This document shows, in pieces, positions 33,024-44,700 of a stretch of DNA of 64,000 nucleotides (the stretch's first letter is position 1; each line of letters begins with the position of its first letter). A model generated the notes under the pieces. The model ran no database searches. It saw only the letters and a list, made by a program, of their open reading frames with translations, and was not told the origin of the DNA. The translations under genes were made by a program, and so were the position numbers. Origin of the DNA: Blastocladiella emersonii ATCC 22665 (taxonomy: Eukaryota; Blastocladiomycota; Blastocladiomycetes; Blastocladiales; Blastocladiaceae); the NCBI GenBank assembly GCA_025594325.1, contig JANHCV010000005.1, positions 1,949,501-2,013,500 of the forward strand. Direction: 5' to 3'.

Positions 33024-35924
33024 TCACTTTTGACGCTCGCGGTTCGCCAGCTTGAGCCCGACCAGCGCCGCCGTCTGCCACAGCAGCCCAATCACCACGA
33101 TGTTGAGCACCGCCGCGCCGTACCCGTCCTTGCGGTACCCGAGCGCGTCGTACACGGCGGTCCCCTGCGTCAGCTCGTCCCACGCGCGCGCCCCCGCCTC
33201 CTCGATGAACAGCGCCTCGACGGCGTACCGCGGCGCCGACAGCGACCACAGGAACCGGAACGGGTAGTAGCCGCTGCCCTCGCGCTCCACCTCCCCTAGG
33301 GGTGGGACCAGCCCGCCGAGCACCAGCGCCCACAGCAGCGCAAACGCCGTCGCCACGAGCCCGACGGCCTGCGGCGCGTGCACCGCCGTCGAGATGAAGT
33401 AGCCCATGCTGAACGCCGCGAAATACAGGGCGACCACGACGGCGCAGATGGACACCCACAGCCCGCGGTACGGCCACAGGAATACCAGGGACAGCGAGAA
33501 GGTGACGCCGGCGAGCACGATGCGCGGCACGTCGACGAGGGCCTTGGCCACGAAATAGGGCACCGTCGGCATCCCGGCCGCCACGTCGCGCCAGTACACG
33601 ACGCGCTCGGCGCCGCCAAACGTGCTCGCTCCGACGGAAATGCCCGCAAACAGCACGCCGAGCGACACGAACACGCCCGTCTGCGGCAGCAGGTTGAGGG
33701 GTGTGCGGCACGCCGGCTGCATCGGGAACGGCGTCACGTCGCACAGCGCGTCCGGGTACCGCCCGAGGTACTCGTTGTCCTGCGAGGCGAGCGAGATGAA
33801 GGCGCCCGCGGCGAGGTGCACGCCGAGCTCGGACATGAACGAGCCCCAGCTGCGCCAGATCTGGACGGCGGCGCGCCGCATGCACAGCAGCAGCGTGTGC
33901 GCGGGGCCCGGCGTGGCGCGCACCGGGTCGGGCACGCCCAGCGTTTTGAGGGTGTGCGCCGTCTCGTCGGCCACGTCGCGCGCGTAGTCGGCCAAATCGC
34001 GGAACACGTCGGCGACATTGTCGAGCAGCCGGTTGGACAGCGACCGCCGCTTCGCGTTTGCGGGATGTGACCGGGCGAGGGTCGAGATCTCGGCGGCGAC
34101 GCTGCGCATGCTCGCGTTCCCGGGCGTGTGATTGTCGGAAATGGCGGCGCCGCGGCGGAACGCGTCCCAGTAGTCGAACAGGTCGTGCGCGCGAAACTGC
34201 GGGTTCCACGCCAGCGGGACTTTACCGGTGACGACATCCAGAAAAAACTCGGGCTCGCTCTGGCTGGCCGGTTTCACGAACCCGAGGTTGCGCAGGTACT
34301 CGAGCGCGTACCGGCGCGCGCCCGTGTATACGACGCGGCCGCCCGTGCCGAGCAGCGTCACGTCGTCGAACAGCTCAAAGCACTGCTGGCTCGGCGAGTG
34401 CACGACGGCGGCGACGACGAGGCCCTTTTCGACGGCGATGCGCTTGAGCAGCGAGCACAGCTCGAGCGACGTGCTCGAGTCGAGTCCGCTCGTCGGCTAT
34501 TTTGTGGGAAAGGACGGCGGTTAGTGGTCTTTCGTGAGCACAGTTGCAAAGCAAACGGACCTCGTCGAGGAGCAGGATCGACGGCTCGGCGACCAGCTCC
34601 ATGCCAATGTTGACGCGCTTGCGCTGCCCGCCCGAGATGCCGCGCACGCGCTCGTCGCCAATAATCGAGTCGGCGACGCCGAGTAGGCCGAGGTACGCCA
34701 TGAGCTCCTTGACGCGGCGGTCCTTTTCGGGCGTCGGCAGGGCCGCGGGCAGGCGCATGTGGGCCGAGTGCCGCAAAATGTCGCGCACCGTGAGGTCGCG
34801 GAGCACTAATTCGTTGGCGGGGCGTTAGCCTGGTAGCGCACGCGGCGCGCGAAGATAAACGTACTAATGTCCTCTTGCGGGACAAACCCGATCAGCTTGG
34901 CGTAGCGCGCCATCTCGTCTTCGACGTCGTTGAGGTACACGGTGCCGCCCGTGCGGCGCGTCTTGCCGGCCAGCGTATTTAGGAAACTGGACTTTCCCGA
35001 GCCCGAGCCGCCGAGTATGCCCGCGAGCTTGCCGGGGCGCAGCTCGCCCGACACGTCGCGCAGGATGGTGGCGCCGTTGTTGAGCGTCTTGGTGATGCCT
35101 TCGAAGCGGACGTGGAAGTGGACGGCGGGGACCTCGGCGCGCGTCACGTCGGCAATGACCTGGCCGCCCGTGTCGAGGAGGCCCGTGTTCTTTCGCGGTC
35201 CAGCACCGAGGGTGTCGAGCTCAATGGCGGTGCTCGCGGAAGTGGACTCGTCCGAAAAGCCGGCCCGTTGGCGCAGGTTGGGCGCAGCGGACACCCGTTC
35301 AGAGCCGTCCTCGGCCGCGTCCGACGAAGTGGACAAGGGGAAAAAGTTGAGGACGGGGGTCGGCGCTGCCGTCAAGTCGAGCTGGAGCGCCCGCTGCAGC
35401 CGCGCGCGCTTCTGGCGCTTGGCGCGCAGGATGAAAGCAAGCAGCGCGACCACGGCAAAAGCCCCGAACACGACAAAGACGCCGACGCGCGTCGGGACGG
35501 CCGTGCCCGGCTTGCACTGGGCGAGGAAAAAGTGGCACGGGAACGGGCGGTTGCTGCCGCGCGGGCAGTAGGACCCCTCGGGGCACACGGCGATGCGGTT
35601 CGGGCTCGCGCAGTAGAAGCCCGGGCAGCAGTAGACGGGGTGCGCCGTGTCGTAGGGGCACCAGAAGCCCGTCGGGCACGGGTACGAGGCGTCGGCCGAC
35701 CCGGTCGGGCAGAAGCGGCCCTCGGGGCACACGTGGCGCGACGCGATCCACGAGCAGTTGAGCCCCGTGGCGCGGTCCGTGTAGTTGCGGATCTCGAGCA
35801 GGTCGGCGAGCGTGAGGTTCGTGCCGCGGTTGTTGTCGCCGCCGAGGATCACGTCGGCGATGGTGGACGGGACGGTTGTCGTGGCGTTGCTGCCCGCGGG
35901 CCGGGTGCCGTTGCTCGATGCCAT
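33024..35924 (-). CDS. ABCG-type half transporter, right copy
   Basis: Exons 34865-35924, 34561-34805 and 33024-34496 give 925 residues, with the same domain order as the left copy: Cys-rich ectodomain, membrane helix, nucleotide-binding domain and C-terminal membrane domain. It carries Tyr859 and Ala869 where the left copy has His and Val. The Tyr form (APRYAVEALF) looks closer to the family consensus, so the left copy probably holds the derived changes. All ATP-site motifs are intact in both. Confidence 0.9.
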
Positions 35925-36075
35925 GGTTTCATCTAGTTGAGAGATTCATGGTTTATTACTCGAGCGGGGTTGGGAGAGCGCGGACGCGTCGCGGCGCGGT
36001 TTCCGCTTCTCACCATCCCGGTCCACCCAGCCTCTCCCCCACCATCTCGACCAACTCTTGCCGCAACCAAGAAAG

Positions 36076-36732
36076 ATGCACAGCCGCGACGTGAGCGCGC
36101 ACACGACCTTTGTCGACGACCCGGCACCGGGCCCGAGGGACCGCCCGCCGCAGCCCGCGAGCCCGCCGCTGTCGGCGTCCGTCCTCGTCTACTCAACTCG
36201 GTCCCGCCCTCAGGCACCGCCAGGCCTGGACCGTCCGGCGTGGAACTCGTCGCTGCGGGCTGCCTCCTTGAAGGAAGCACAGCGGCAGCGGGTCCGCGCC
36301 AGCGTCCTCGAGGGCGACCGCGACGTCGCCCTCGCCGACCCGCTGGTCCGCCGCTCGCTCGCCGCCCGGATCACGGTGCCCGCCCTCGACCGGCCCGCCG
36401 CCGAGCGCGTCTACCCGTCGCTCGTCTGTGGCAGCGTCGAACCACAGCAGTTGCGCCCGCGCCACCCGCCGTCGGCCGACGCCGAGTACCTCGGCAGGCT
36501 GTCCTCGCTCGGGCCGCCCACGATCGACGCCTTTGTCGGGTACGTCGCAGCTCCCACCTTGCCTCGTCACGACGTGCGTTCTCACGCATCTCGTGGGTGT
36601 AGCAGCGCGTCCCCGTCCCCGCAGACCGCAGCGGGAGCCGCAGCAACGACCGCCGGTCCCGCCCCCGTTCCGCTGCTCTCGATTGCGTCGCTGCGGGCCG
36701 CCGTCTTCTCCTCCTCGCCTTCTTCTCGTTGA
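36076..36732 (+). CDS. Small protein of unknown function, right copy
   Basis: Mirror of 2293-2949. Exons 36076-36539 and 36603-36732; the 63-nt intron (GTACG...GTAG) keeps the frame either way. Its ATG is 151 nt from the divergent ABCG ATG, and its stop is about 170 nt before the GH19-like start. I recognise no domain. Confidence 0.5.
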   Translation: MHSRDVSAHTTFVDDPAPGPRDRPPQPASPPLSASVLVYSTRSRPQAPPGLDRPAWNSSLRAASLKEAQRQRVRASVLEGDRDVALADPLVRRSLAARITVPALDRPAAERVYPSLVCGSVEPQQLRPRHPPSADAEYLGRLSSLGPPTIDAFVGYVAAPTLPRHDVRSHASRGCSSASPSPQTAAGAAATTAGPAPVPLLSIASLRAAVFSSSPSSR

Positions 36733-36905
36733 GAGCGAGTGGACCGCACACTGAAGCCGGAACTGGCCCGTCCTCGGTCGCGAGTGCCTCAAAAGGCCTG
36801 CAGCGAGCGGCGGCTAAGCCACCGCCGCACGTCCCATGCCATCGCTTCGCCTCGCTTCCTCTCTCCTCCCTTCCCTCTTTCGCTCTCACCAACCAGCAAT
36901 CAGCC

Positions 36906-37941
36906 ATGTATCGCAAGTCTCGCAGCAGCTGGTCTGCCACTGCCGCCGCCATCGCGGCCCTCGCGGCCCTCCTGGTCACCCTCGCCCTCGCCGACGGCAC
37001 CGTCGCCGCATCATCCCCCACGCCCACAACTTCAATAGCAGCACCGACCCCGCAGTGCACCCTCGACACGGCCGCCTACCTGTCCGTGCTCAAGCCAGTC
37101 CACCGCGACCACTTTCCCTACATCAGCCAGGCCGCCGCGCTGTACGACATGTGCTCGCCCAAGCGCCTCGGCCTGTTCCTCGGCAACGTTGCCCACGAGT
37201 CGGCCGAGCTGACCATCTTTGAACAGCCGCTGACGGGCGGCCGCGGTGCGATCCAGATGGTACTTTTAATTGATGTGTGTGTTTACGGCTTCTCGGTCGC
37301 TGACGCTCTCGTACTCGCGCTGATCAGATTCCCAAGAACTGGGCGTACGTTCAGCAAGTGTCCCCTCGTCCACTCACCGCCTGCTGACACACGCTCTCGA
37401 TGACAACAGGCTCGCGTTCAAGGACCTCAACGACCCCGCCGTCACGGCGCGCCTGCAGGGCAACCTCGGCCGCACCGACGCGCCCGCGCAGGAGGTGATG
37501 CTCGACGCCAAGGTCATGTACCGCATCGCCGCGTGGTGGTTCAAGGGCGGCGCCGCGCAGCTCATGGCGCCGTCGTGTGCCACGCTGTACAGCTACGCCG
37601 ACCGCCTCGACGTCGGGCCCGGCTCCGCGCAGCGGGGTGACGCGCCGACGCCCGAAAACGCGGCGGTGCTCGGCCAGGCCACGGCGTGCATCTCGGGCAA
37701 CGCCGCCGATCCGGCCAACGTGCAGCGCAACGCCTACGTGCTGCGTGCGATCCGGGCCCTGCAGGAGGGCGGCAACGTCACGGCTACTGCCACGGCGATC
37801 ACGGCGACGGCGGCGGCCGCTGGTCCCAAGGCGACGGCAGCGGGGGCGACCGCGAATCCCTCGGTCTCGTCGGCGGCTGCCACCACGAGTGTGTACGCGC
37901 TAACCCTCGTGGTCGTTCTGATTGGGGCGTTGATGGGATGA
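36906..37941 (+). CDS. GH19 chitinase/lysozyme-like secreted protein, right copy
   Basis: Exons 36906-37259, 37328-37344 and 37410-37941 give 300 residues. A signal peptide, the AHES catalytic-Glu region, GRGAIQM, a helical C-terminal lobe (VMYRIAAWWFKGG) and a hydrophobic GPI-like tail are present. Two introns (68 and 65 nt) flank a 17-nt micro-exon. Identical to the left copy. It lies 224 nt upstream of the P450 ATG on the same strand. Confidence 0.6.
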
Positions 37942-38165
37942 ATACACACTGGATTGCATCGCACAAGCACGTCCGCCTGACCGCGCCTCTGATCCGACGG
38001 GCGGAGCGGAGAGGAGAGCGCACCGATTTCGCGCTGCTCAAGTCGGCGCGGAGAGCGATCGGCGCCGCGCCGAGAGTGGGAGACGCGACACATCGAGTGC
38101 AGCGGCCGCCAAAACGGCAGCGGTCCCTCCTCTCCCCGCTGGAACCCTCAACCTCCATAGTAACC

Positions 38166-40026
38166 ATGGATCTCATCAAGGAATACCTCAGCGCAGCCGC
38201 TGACCGCGCGGGCGGCGTCGACCCGACCACGATCGCGCTGTACGCGGTGCCCGCTGCCCTCGTCGCCGTGCCGACGCTCGCCGTGGCCAAGCTCGGCCTC
38301 GACATTGCGCGCGCCAAGGCCCTCGAGCGCAAGCTCACGGCCACGCCGGCAGTGCCCGGCACGCTGCCGATCCCGTACGACAAGGAGCACTCGCACGCCA
38401 TCTGGGGTGTCGGCGAGCAGTTTGGCGCGTCGTCCGTGACGCGTGCGCTCGGTTCGCTGCATGCGCGGCTCGGCCCGAGTACGTTACTCTAGTGACGATG
38501 ACCTCCTACAAAGACTAACGCTGTGCTAGTCCTCGTCTGGCGCGCGGCCCACCGTATCAGCGTGAGCATCATCGGTACGTCACTTCACCCGCTCCCGCCT
38601 CACATCCACGCTTACACAACCCACAAAACAGACCCGAAGCTCGCCCACATCGTCGTCAGCAAGCTCAACCTGCCCAAGGGCGGCTACGAGTCGGTCACCG
38701 ACCTGCTCGGCGACTCGCTGCTCACGGCCAACGGCGCGGCGTGGCACCACAAGCGCAAGGCCGTCAACCCGGCGTTCCGCGTCAGCTTCCTGCAGCAGGT
38801 GCTCGCGCCCGCCGTCGTCGACCGCTCCAAGCTCATGTTCGACGTGCTGTTCCCCAAGTCGCCCGAGGGCCGCGCCATCAACCTCATGGAGTGTTTTTCG
38901 AAAGTGACGCTCGACCTGATTGGGCTCGCCGGCTTCGACTACGACTTCGGGTTCTGCTCGGCGTCGGCCGACGAGGGCATCTCGGCCATGGTGCGCAACG
39001 TGCTCGAGGAGCCCAACCTGCGCGGCCAGAACCCGCTGCGCAAGTACCTGCGGGTCGGCGCGGCGCTGCAGTACGCGCGCGACCTGCGCGACTTTAAGGC
39101 GCTGGGCCGGCGCGTGATCCGCGATGCGCGGGCCAAGCAGCAGGCTCAGGCGAAAGCGGGCGTGTCGATTGACAACCCGACGTCGATTCTGGGCCTGCTG
39201 CTGCAGCAGTCGGACCTCGGCGAGCAGGAGCTGCTCAACGAGGTGGTGACGTTCCTGTTTGCGGGCCACGAGACGTCGGCGTCGACGCTGGCGTTCATGG
39301 TGCTGCTGCTGGACGCGCACCCGGCGGCCAAGCGCGCGCTCGTCGACGAGGTGGAGCGCGAGCTGGGCGGGCGCGACCCGACGTTCGAGGACATGGCGCG
39401 GCTCAAGTACACGGCGGCGGTCATGAAGGAGACCCTGCGGCTGTTCCCGATCGGATGGGCGACTGGTGCGTTGGCTTCGCTGGTCGAGAGTGGCGGGCAC
39501 GACTGACTCTGGGAGTGTGTGTAGCGCGCGAGACGTTCGAGGCCAAGACGCGCATCGGCGACTACGTGCTGCCGGCCAAGGTACACGTCGCTGGCGGGAA
39601 GAGGGTGCGACGCAGCAACACTGACCCGCCGTTCACATCGAGTAGACGCCGATCCTCGTCGACTACTTTAACATGCACCGCAACCCGGCCGTGTGGGACC
39701 GCCCGCTCGAGTTTGTGCCCGAGCGCTGGCTCACGTCGAGCACGGGCAACGACGACGAGCAGCAGCAGGGCACGGCGGCCGGCGCCCCCGGACCCGGCAT
39801 GGTGCCGCACAGCTACCTCCCCTTCTCGGGCGGGCTGCGCAGCTGCATCGGCAAGCCGTTTGCCGAGATGGAGATCAAGCTGCTCACCGTGCTGCTCGTG
39901 CAGCGGTACGACTGGCGCGTGCAGCGGCCGGCCGAGTGGGGCGACCGCGCCGTCAGCGACCTGTACGCCGACGGCACGACGCTGCGCCCGCTGCCGCACC
40001 TGGTGTGGGTGACGCCTCGGGTGTGA
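38166..40026 (+). CDS. Cytochrome P450 monooxygenase
   Basis: Five exons (38166-38478, 38530-38574, 38632-39465, 39525-39580, 39646-40026) close in frame to 542 residues. The N-terminal membrane anchor (about 24-45) indicates an ER enzyme. The oxygen-binding helix AGHETSA (about 330), ETLR of ExxR (386-389), FVPERW and the heme ligand in FSGGLRSCIG (Cys483) are all present, so it should be active. The substrate and CYP family cannot be told from sequence alone. The four introns are 51-65 nt. The duplication covers at least the first 39024-38166 nt of this gene; the rest is seen only here because the left copy leaves the window. Confidence 0.95.
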
Positions 40027-40275
40027 GTGATACATGTTCTTGTTAGTGGGGAGAGAACTGCTGCTGCGCCACGCCGTGCACGCGCCCGACAAGCGAGAGA
40101 CACGTCGTCGTCGCGACGCCGTGAAGCTGGTCGACCCTCTCACGGGCCGGCCTGTGCACCCCGACGCAACGTACGGCCGCCGCTCCCACCCACTGCAATG
40201 GAATCACCACGATGAATGCTATCGGGGGTGAGACACACCACGAGTCTGACGCCCGCGCCGCCAACTAGAACAACC

Positions 40276-41400
40276 ATGACGGCGTCGTCCCTCCCGCGCC
40301 TGCTGGGCCTCGCGCTGTGCATGTTCCTCGCCGCGTTCGGCGCCGGCCACCTGCCGCTGTCGGTCGCGCTGTCCGAGCGCAGCATGCAGCTGACGACCGT
40401 GTTCGGCGCCGGCATGATCGTGGGCACGGCGCTGGTCGTCATCCTGCCCGAGGGCGTCGAGACGCTGCTGGCGGCGCAGGCGTCGGCTTCGTCCGAGCAC
40501 GCCGACCATGATCACGATGAAGAGGGGACGAGCGCGCACCGGCTCATTGGCACGGCGCTGCTGCTCGGGTTCGCCACCATGTTCCTCATCGAGCAGGCGC
40601 AGGCGCACTCGGCGCACGTCCACCCATCCGCCTCGGTCGCCGTGGTGGGGCCGCCGCCGGGAAGCGTGCCGCTGCGGCAGTCGGACCCGGACCTGCCGCT
40701 CGAAGAGTCGCCGCTGCACCACGAGGTCGAGTTCCCCGAGTCGGCCACGTCGCCGCACCCGCCGCGCGAGTGCCCCTCGGGAGAGGCGACGGCCGCGCGC
40801 TCCCCATCACCGCCCCGTGCAAGACTCGCGCGCAACAGCGGCCACCATCACCACTACCACGGCATCGGCACCCACTCGCCCGACCCGTCATCCGACTCGG
40901 CGGGACCCAGCTACACGAGCGCCGCGGGGCAGTCGGTCGTTGCCGCGACCATTGGGCTCGTGATCCACTCATTCAGCGACGGCGTGGCCATGGGCGCGGC
41001 GTCGGCAGCCGCGCAACCCGCGCTCGAGATGGTCGTCTTCCTCGCCATCGTGTTGCACAAGGGGCCCTCGGCGTTCGGGCTCACGTCGTACCTGCTGCAC
41101 CACGGGACCACGTCGCGGCGGCGGATCCGGCACCACCTGCTCGCCTTCTCGGCGGCGGCGCCGCTGGCGGCCATCACCACGTTCCTGGCGCTGCGCGGGG
41201 CGACCACGGACTCGAAGACGGTCGGGACGTGGACGGGCCTGCTGCTGCTCTTCTCGGCAGGCAGCTTCCTGTACGTGGCGACGGTGCACGTCCTGCCCGA
41301 GGTGCTGGCGCGGCGCGGGCACCTGTCGTGGGGCCAGGTCGCGGCGATGATGGTCGGGATGCTGTTCCCGCTGGTGATCCAGGTGGACCACGCGCACTGA
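40276..41400 (+). CDS. SLC39A9: ZIP9-like zinc transporter
   Basis: A single exon of 374 residues from MTASSLPRLLG. It matches ZIP9 (SLC39A9) along its length: VFGAGMIVGTALVVILPEGVE, a His/Asp-rich loop (HADHDHDEE), GLVIHSFSDGVAMGAA with metal-binding His and Asp, VLHKGPSAFGLTSYL and the C-terminal SAGSFLYVATVHVLPEV. ZIP9 proteins move zinc into the cytosol from the Golgi or across the plasma membrane. The second His-rich loop (HHHHYHG) before helix 4 is long and low-complexity. An upstream in-frame codon extends the frame to 40216, but the ATG at 40276 fits the family start. Confidence 0.9.
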   Translation: MTASSLPRLLGLALCMFLAAFGAGHLPLSVALSERSMQLTTVFGAGMIVGTALVVILPEGVETLLAAQASASSEHADHDHDEEGTSAHRLIGTALLLGFATMFLIEQAQAHSAHVHPSASVAVVGPPPGSVPLRQSDPDLPLEESPLHHEVEFPESATSPHPPRECPSGEATAARSPSPPRARLARNSGHHHHYHGIGTHSPDPSSDSAGPSYTSAAGQSVVAATIGLVIHSFSDGVAMGAASAAAQPALEMVVFLAIVLHKGPSAFGLTSYLLHHGTTSRRRIRHHLLAFSAAAPLAAITTFLALRGATTDSKTVGTWTGLLLLFSAGSFLYVATVHVLPEVLARRGHLSWGQVAAMMVGMLFPLVIQVDHAH

Positions 41401-41750
41401 TTGATTCATACACTTTGTCAAACCGTTACTCATGGGTGGTCGGTGGTCGGTGGTCGGTGGTCGCTGCCTCGAGCCGAGTGTGGCGCAGAGCGTCGTGAAG
41501 CGACCGACCAGAAATGGGCACATCCCGCCTCGCATCGCCTCTCCTCTCCTCTTCAAGCACCCCCTGTTTTGCAACGTAGCACACACTCTGAGAGGCCAAG
41601 AGAGCCTGCAACGAGTCCGCCTTTCGTCCTACGGCCGTCCCAACTAGCGGACCCCTCATCTTCTTGCTACCTTGCCCAACGACAGTACGCTCTTGCCCCC
41701 ACGGCAACCAACGACGTGCAGGACCTCACTCGGTCAGCCTCGTAGTCAAC
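41401..41750. other. Intergenic stretch with a small tandem repeat
   Basis: No gene is seen. It contains a short tandem run of GGTCGGT-type units (about 41434-41461, four copies). The rest is probably the 3' end of the ZIP9 gene and the promoter of the next gene. Confidence 0.4.
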
Positions 41751-44700
41751 ATGAACGCCGAAGAGCTTCCGCCGCTGCCCGACACGCCCACCACGCCGTC
41801 CTCGATGGCCTCGCGGATACCCTCCCCATCGACCAGCACAACCCCGTCGCGGAGGTCGCCCTCACCCCGACCTCCTCCCACAAAGAACAACCGCCGCGTC
41901 TCCATGGTCGACCTCATGCGCAACCCGCCGCCCAACCTCGCGTCCGACGACCTGCTCGCGCGGTTCCCGACCATGCGCTCGAGCCCCGCCATCGTGCGCA
42001 TGCTCAAGGCCTCGGCGTCCGCCGCCAAGCGCCAGTCGGTCATGAACCTGCCCGCCAACCTCGTCTCGGAGCGCCAGGCCTATTTCGAGGGCGAGGTCGA
42101 GGGCGAGCTGCGCAAGCTCGAGTCGTCCAAGGAGTGGTTCGACATTCAAAAGTACATTGAATCGTACTACGGCATCACGCTCGTCGCCTCGTCGGGGACG
42201 CACGGTGTTCCTGCGATGCCGCCACTTCCGGGCTCGTTGCCGAGCGGTGGTATGCCGCTGCCGCCGCTCCCGCCCATGCCACCAACCGCGAACCTGCCGC
42301 CGACCCCGCCGACGTCGCGCCCGCGGACCCCACCCGCACCCTCGTCCACGCCGACCCCCTCGCGGACGCCACCGCCGCGCTCGCACACCCCGCCCGCGCG
42401 GCCCTCGACGCCGCAGGGCAAGCACGGCGTCAACGGGTCGCTGCTGCGCAGTCTCGCGCTCTTGGGGGATGTGACGGCGACGTGGGCCGCGCCCGACGGC
42501 AAAGAGTACCTCGCCCTCGCCGCGCCCATCAACGAGTTCCTGTTCCACTACCGCTCGTCGGGCGCGACCGCCGACACGGACCGCATCGCGGGCGTGCTCG
42601 AGGAGATGGAGGGCATGGACGCGGCGACCGGCGAATTAGCGCCCGAGGACCCCGCCGCGTGGAAGCCGCGCGTCGACGAGTTTGTCGCTGACATGCGCGC
42701 CCACCTCGAGACGACGGTTGCCGCGACGAAAAAGCAGTGGGCGACGCAGCAGCTCGCGCGGCTGCGCGACGACCTGTTTGCGCAGTGCACGCGGCACTTT
42801 CGCGCCGTGCAGCTGCTCAAGGCGCGGCGCGACGACCCCGTCGACGAGCTGCGGTCGGGCGCGGTGCTGGCGCACTTCTTCAACTGGATCATGGACGGCT
42901 ACGAGCAGCGGCTGCGCGACCTGGGCCTGTCGCCCGCCGACCTGCTGCCCGCATCGCCGCGCCTGATGCCATCCGTGTCGGCCGCACCCGCACTCGGTGC
43001 TGGTACCGATAGCCCGCCGCCGCCGTCGTCGTACTCGCTGCTCGACGCGACGCTCAACTGGAACGCGCTCGCGGCCGCCATGGCGAGCACCCTCGGTTTA
43101 TCAGTCGGAGACTGGGGCATCCGCCCGCTCGGTCTGCCGCGCAACCCCGACGCGGTGCGCCTCGTGACGGTGCTGCTCGGCTTCCGGTGCGCGCAGCTGA
43201 CGCTGACGCCGGGCATCGTGTCGGACGACGACATGGAGTCGCTCGTCGAGTACTTTTCGGTGCTGCACCCCGAGCACGCGGCGACGGCGGCCGCCTCGGT
43301 CCACTCGCTGCCGCACTCGCTGATGGGCAGCGGTCTCGACGCGACTCGGTTCCCCGTCAACTCGTCGGGCACGCTTATCCGCCTCCCCCTCTCATCCACG
43401 AGCACCCCGAAAACGGTGACGCTGTACGAGTGCGCCGTCGCCAAGCAGACGGTGGTGGCGGCGCGCAGCCAGGGCCGCGTGCTGCGGGCGACCGAGGTCA
43501 AGGGCGCGCGCGCCGTGTGGCTGTACCAGCGGTACCTGCGCGTGCTCGAGATCCTGCAGCCGCACCGCGCGGCCGACCACCCGTCGCTCGTCACGCCCAC
43601 TCTGGTGGAGATGCAGGGCCTCGGCCTGCCGCCGCTGCCGCTCGAGGCCGTCCCGCGCGACTGGATGCCGCTGTCGCCCAACCTGTACTTTGTGTTGGCA
43701 GACTCTGACGCTTCGCCCGGAACGCTCCCACTCGACGCGTACCTCCTTCGCCACTACGCGTACCGCAAGTGCCTCGTCACGTCCGGCAGCAGTAGCAGCA
43801 GCAGCATCAAGATTGACCGCGACCGCGCCTACGACGTGAACCGGCTGCTGCTGCAAATCTTCAAGCGCATCGCCGAGGCGCTGGCCTACCTGCACGAGCA
43901 GTGGAACCTGGCGCACGGCAGCGTCGAGGCCGCGCACGTTTTGGTGGTGGGCGACGCCGAGGCGGGCCTGCGCGCGAGCGAGGCCGTGGTCAAGCTGCTC
44001 CCGCCGAGTCTGGCGTTGGGCCCGCCGCCGTCGTTCACGCCTGGCCAGGAGTCGGACTACGACTCGACGCTGGCGAGCGACGTGCGCGCGCTCGGCGACC
44101 TGTTCCACGCGGTGCTGTCGCGGTTCTGGTTCACGCGCCCGCTCGTGTCGTCTTCCACGAGTACTGTCGCAGTGGGTCCGACGCCGCCCGACTCGAGTGA
44201 CGCGGTCACCGCCACCACGTCTGAGGCACCCGCTCCAGCAGATGAACAGCAGGTGGTGCCGCCGTCGCTCGAGATGCACCACGAGCACCTGCTGATGCGG
44301 CAGTCGACGGCGTCCATGTCGTCCTCGGGCTCTGGGTCCCGCCCCTCGTCGTCAGCGATCACGTCCGTGTACGGTGCTCTGCCGCCGCTGACGCCGACCG
44401 GCACCAGCTTCCCGGGCAATCCACTCGACCGTTCTGGCAACGGCACCCTCACCCGCAGCGCGACGACGACCAAGAAGAAGAAGCGGCCGATCACGATCCA
44501 CCTAGCGCCGTCAATCCACCCGCCGTGGTCGCCGCTGTACAACGAGGCGGCGACGACCGTGATCCAGCGGCCCAACACGCCCGAGGCGCCCGACGCGGTG
44601 CCGCCGCTGCCATCGGCCGAGACCATGCCGCCCGTCCCGCCGCTCCCCAACTCTGCCAACGGTGGCTCCAGTGCGACCCAGCACTACGTGTCTCCCTCTG

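Larger units (their letters stand above)
28074..39024. repeat. Right arm of large inverted duplication
   Basis: This is the mirror copy of 1-10930 and carries the same genes on the opposite strand. It has seven instead of six minisatellite units and three base differences near the end of the ABCG gene. The match holds to 39024 only because the window begins there. The P450 that spans 39024 is complete here (38166-40026), so the duplication extends at least into that gene. The inner border at 28074 falls inside the tail of a zinc-module paralogue. Confidence 0.95.

Noticed and set aside
1-39024. Inverted arms as a giant DNA transposon with terminal inverted repeats
   Set aside because: The arms contain ordinary host genes, no transposase is seen in arms or spacer, and the outer ends are not visible.
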